From Neelides folsomi (Eukaryota; Arthropoda; Collembola; Neelipleona; Neelidae), in assembly GCA_034687125.1 (NCBI GenBank), contig JAQGBZ010000176.1:1-64000 (forward strand): DNA of 64,000 nt, given 5' to 3'. The position numbers were made by a program, and so were the translations under genes. The first letter of the stretch is position 1. Every line of letters starts with the position of its first letter. Below the pieces are notes generated by a model. It was not told the DNA's origin. It saw only the letters and a list, made by a program, of their open reading frames with translations, and ran no database searches. This document shows, in pieces, positions 60,949-64,000 of this stretch.

Positions 60949-63900
60949 CAAGCAAATATTTTATCAGTTGTTCATCCATCCTAACATTTTCCACAAATTG
61001 ACAAATATAATATTTTTACCGTTATGCTCACACAAATTCATTAACTCTTCTGGCAATCTTGTTCTTGTACGAATACCATGTACATGTATGTATTACAAGC
61101 TATTTACCAATTTATATAACCAAAGTACTTACCATCTAACATACATACATAATGCAGTTGTCACAATACACTTATTACATGTACTTATAATTGTTGTTAT
61201 TCCTTTATCCATGTACGCACATTCCTATAATCTGCGGATGTAAACATACATGTATGAGAAGAGTTATTTGAGATAATCTTTACTATGGATTTTGATTACA
61301 ATTCACAAACAAATACGAGAGTTATTCTAAACCAGCTCTAAACCCAAGCCCCAGTATCATAAAATTATTGTTTCATTAAAGCATATCAATTAAACATTAC
61401 TTGTGTCATTCATGCGGAACATATCTAAAATTGAGATAAAACCAATTTTAAACATTCACAACTCGTTTAAACGCGTAAAGCGAGGCGTTCAGTAAAATAC
61501 ATATATACTTGTACGTATCTCTGTATGTCAAAAAAATTTCATCATTTATTCCTATACCATCAGGAACAAAGATATTATATAAATATACTAACCTTTAATT
61601 AAGCATTCCCAAGGTACTTGTACAGAGCAAATGAGCGCATAAGTAGAAAACCCTGTACATAATTCAAAACGCCATGCACAAACAAATGGAATATTTCACA
61701 ACAGTAAAGGTAGAAAACTCTTGAGAATGAGATTCATCAGAAGTCAAGATTCATCAAGCAGATTTAAAATTGTCAATTCTCAATTGTACAAAATAATTAT
61801 GAAAATGTCCTCGGAAGTTTATATACCATTTTATGTATCCACTACATACATACATAATACATATTTACATATGTAGGTATACGAAGACTCTTAACCCATT
61901 GCCATCTTTTATGAGTCAACATTCATAGGCTTGGCATCGTTCTTAAATAAAGTTAGTGTATGTATAAATTAAATGCACCGACCATCTTCACGAATGTATG
62001 AAATTAACATAAGTTAATAAATTCCTTATGTCGGTACATTTTGTTTATTCTTATTAAATATAAGTCACGTGTACACTTTAATAACTTGTACACTTTAAGC
62101 ATAAAAATGTATACGATGTCTTACCTGCATACCAAGCCCGTATAAATACTATGTATTTATAATCTAATACTTATATGAATACATATTATCATATTACTAT
62201 ACATATAGCAATGTGTGTATTTTTGATTTATAAAATCCTGCACCAAAATTTTGCCTCGTGTAAACATGGTATTTATACCAATATGAAATTCTCAACAAGG
62301 AGTCGTAATTTATGTCCTACGAGTATTCGAGTAGAGAAATAAAGTCAAATGATCCATGCTGGAAATGAGCTGTGTGTGTTTATGAAAAGGGTTAGGGTTG
62401 AATGGTTGGAAGTCACACAGGTTGGACGAAGGACAAATGGAATAATTCGTTAACGAGTGTTGGTGGGAAGTCCGTGGAGTCAAATCATGTTGTTAAATAG
62501 ATTCGTCATGACTTGTGAAAATGAAGGAAGAGCACATTCACGTTCACACAATTCACACTTGTATTAATCGCCCCTCAATGCTCAATTGGTTGATGAAACT
62601 CAATGGAACATATTGAACACACATACACACATTTGCGTAAGTTTGGGAAGCTTCGGATCTTCACAAATTGAAAGAGAGAGAGGAGATGGGGGAGGGACGG
62701 GAAATGATTTATAACTATGATTAACGATCATTTCATTTTTCATTATTATTTTAACTCAAATTTTATTCTTACCTGTCTCGACTCTTTGTAATTACTTGCT
62801 CCCTCTCAAGGTTCTTAGTTTACATCTCTTATTCCATCTCTTATTTTAATACTTTTATTAAGTAATTTTAAATCCTATTCCTTACAATGTTCATAATTGC
62901 TATTTTGTCATTTAATCTCTTGTGTTGTTCTCTTGGTTCATTTGCGGTATATCGTTTGTATGTAACAACAACATGTATAATGACAACACATGTGTGTATG
63001 AATTTCATAATATGAGATAACAATTTATTTTTCTCCTCATAATATTTGAGAAAAGAAGGGGCAAAGAGTTTATTCATTAAGGATTTTATGAATTTGCATA
63101 TGCAAATTTGTTTTTTTAGTAACTCAATGCCCCTTCACGTTGCTTCATCTTTCACTTTTGATTGACAATGAAACAGATGGAAGGAGGGAGGATGGGCAAG
63201 TCCAACTCTTAAGTGATTGTTTAATATTTTCATCTCTTGTCACTTGACCCCAAGATGGCTGATTTCGTTCATTAAATCACTTTACGACTTTTCCATCTCA
63301 TCATCAGAACATAATTTGAAAAACATAAAATTGTTTATAAAGTTACCTGAAAGTACATGGACTAAACAAATTGACAAATTTCATATCAGGGATTTCACCT
63401 GATCCACTTTAATATTTAATACTACTTATTATTTAATGTCATTCTTGATAAAAAGAAAGTTGAACATCTCGATCTCGTAACTCTCGTCGTATCTTTTGAT
63501 TCTTTTGTTTTAAGAACTTGAGGTCGATTACTAACGAGATTCGTGATGAAACCATCAATAGTCAATGGCATAAATAACTTACTGATTCTTTTCCTTTCAA
63601 ATAATCATTTTAATATCGTAAGTGAATTCCCTATGAATCTGTGAATGAGTTAAAGTCGAGTCGGCAGTTAAGGAGGAATTAAGGAAAACGAGTTGGAGAA
63701 TTTAAAATCTCATCATACTTCCCCCAATGCCTTAAAGAGGAAAAACGTAACGGTGAGGTTCGAGTGGCATTAAATCATGTTGATAGGCCCAACAGGTCAT
63801 GAATACAAGTGTGGGGCCTTTGCCTTTTCCGAACATACAAAGACATCAAATCAAGAATCACAGAGCACAAAAGACTAACAAGAACATTAAGAGAAAAATG

Positions 63901-64000
63901 GAACTTCAAAAAAGAGAGAAATGAGTGAAATGAATCTGTAGATAAAATCTAACTCAAAATCATACACGTTTACGAACACGTGCACAATATTGAATTTACT
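60949..64000. other. Presumed intron or intergenic DNA to the window edge
   Basis: If the exon at 60,010-60,289 is real, this is part of its first intron. The sequence is AT-rich with TACATA/TATGTA words to about 62,300. GC-richer patches follow (62,340-62,700, 63,120-63,260 and 63,600-63,850) without recognisable coding exons. Confidence 0.5.

Noticed and set aside
61000-61243. A plus-strand frame of 141 codons (60,818-61,243)
   Set aside because: It starts inside the hAT-like element and runs out through its right end and target duplication into flanking DNA, so it cannot be an old gene.

Overview
This window is nuclear DNA from a multicellular invertebrate animal. It is strongly AT-rich, and its genes are cut into many small exons by short introns (mostly 50-120 bp, a few of 2-4.6 kb) with standard GT..AG borders. 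The proteins are recognisable metazoan families: ZIP13-type zinc transporter, CNNM magnesium-transport mediators, ornithine aminotransferase and an F-box/LRR protein. An arthropod or other ecdysozoan fits best, but nothing seen here fixes the phylum. No rRNA, tRNA, CRISPR or bacterial features were recognised.

Layout. 1-20,051: gene-poor. Moderately GC-rich blocks with no convincing coding exon alternate with AT-rich blocks full of TACATA/TATGTA words. The region holds a strong GC-rich hairpin (about 7,132-7,184), a possible signal-peptide first exon (11,547-11,730, + strand) and a decayed Tc1/mariner element with terminal inverted repeats (12,444-13,256). 20,052-23,638: 11-exon F-box/LRR gene, minus strand. 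25,210-31,090: five-exon ZIP13-like zinc transporter, plus strand, with a 4.6-kb first intron. 33,178-33,716: a small two-exon gene for an unrecognised secreted protein, minus strand, behind a clear TATA box. 34,811-41,300 (minus, 18 exons) and 44,102-48,599 (plus, 17 exons): two CNNM paralogues arranged head to head around a 2.8-kb gap. 48,695-48,923: an inverted-repeat MITE just past the second CNNM gene, carrying the first AATAAA after its stop. 49,882-51,779: six-exon ornithine aminotransferase, minus strand. 52,595-52,852: one orphan exon-like block. 53-60 kb: AT-rich, with two near-perfect hairpins. 60,010-60,289: a serine-rich probable first exon whose gene runs off the right edge. 60,324-60,940: a non-autonomous hAT-like element with an 8-bp target duplication, inside that gene's presumed first intron.

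Three of the seven best-supported genes (ZIP13 and two CNNMs) act on divalent metal ions across membranes and lie within 24 kb. The CNNM pair is explained by inverted duplication. The ZIP13 neighbour may be chance. I found no clearly new multi-gene system. The most novel items are the small secreted, possibly prohormone-like protein, the head-to-head CNNM pair with a changed membrane motif in one copy, and the three newly delimited DNA transposons. All exon joins below were made by hand from splice sites, reading-frame phase and family similarity. Each of the five large gene models gives one uninterrupted frame.
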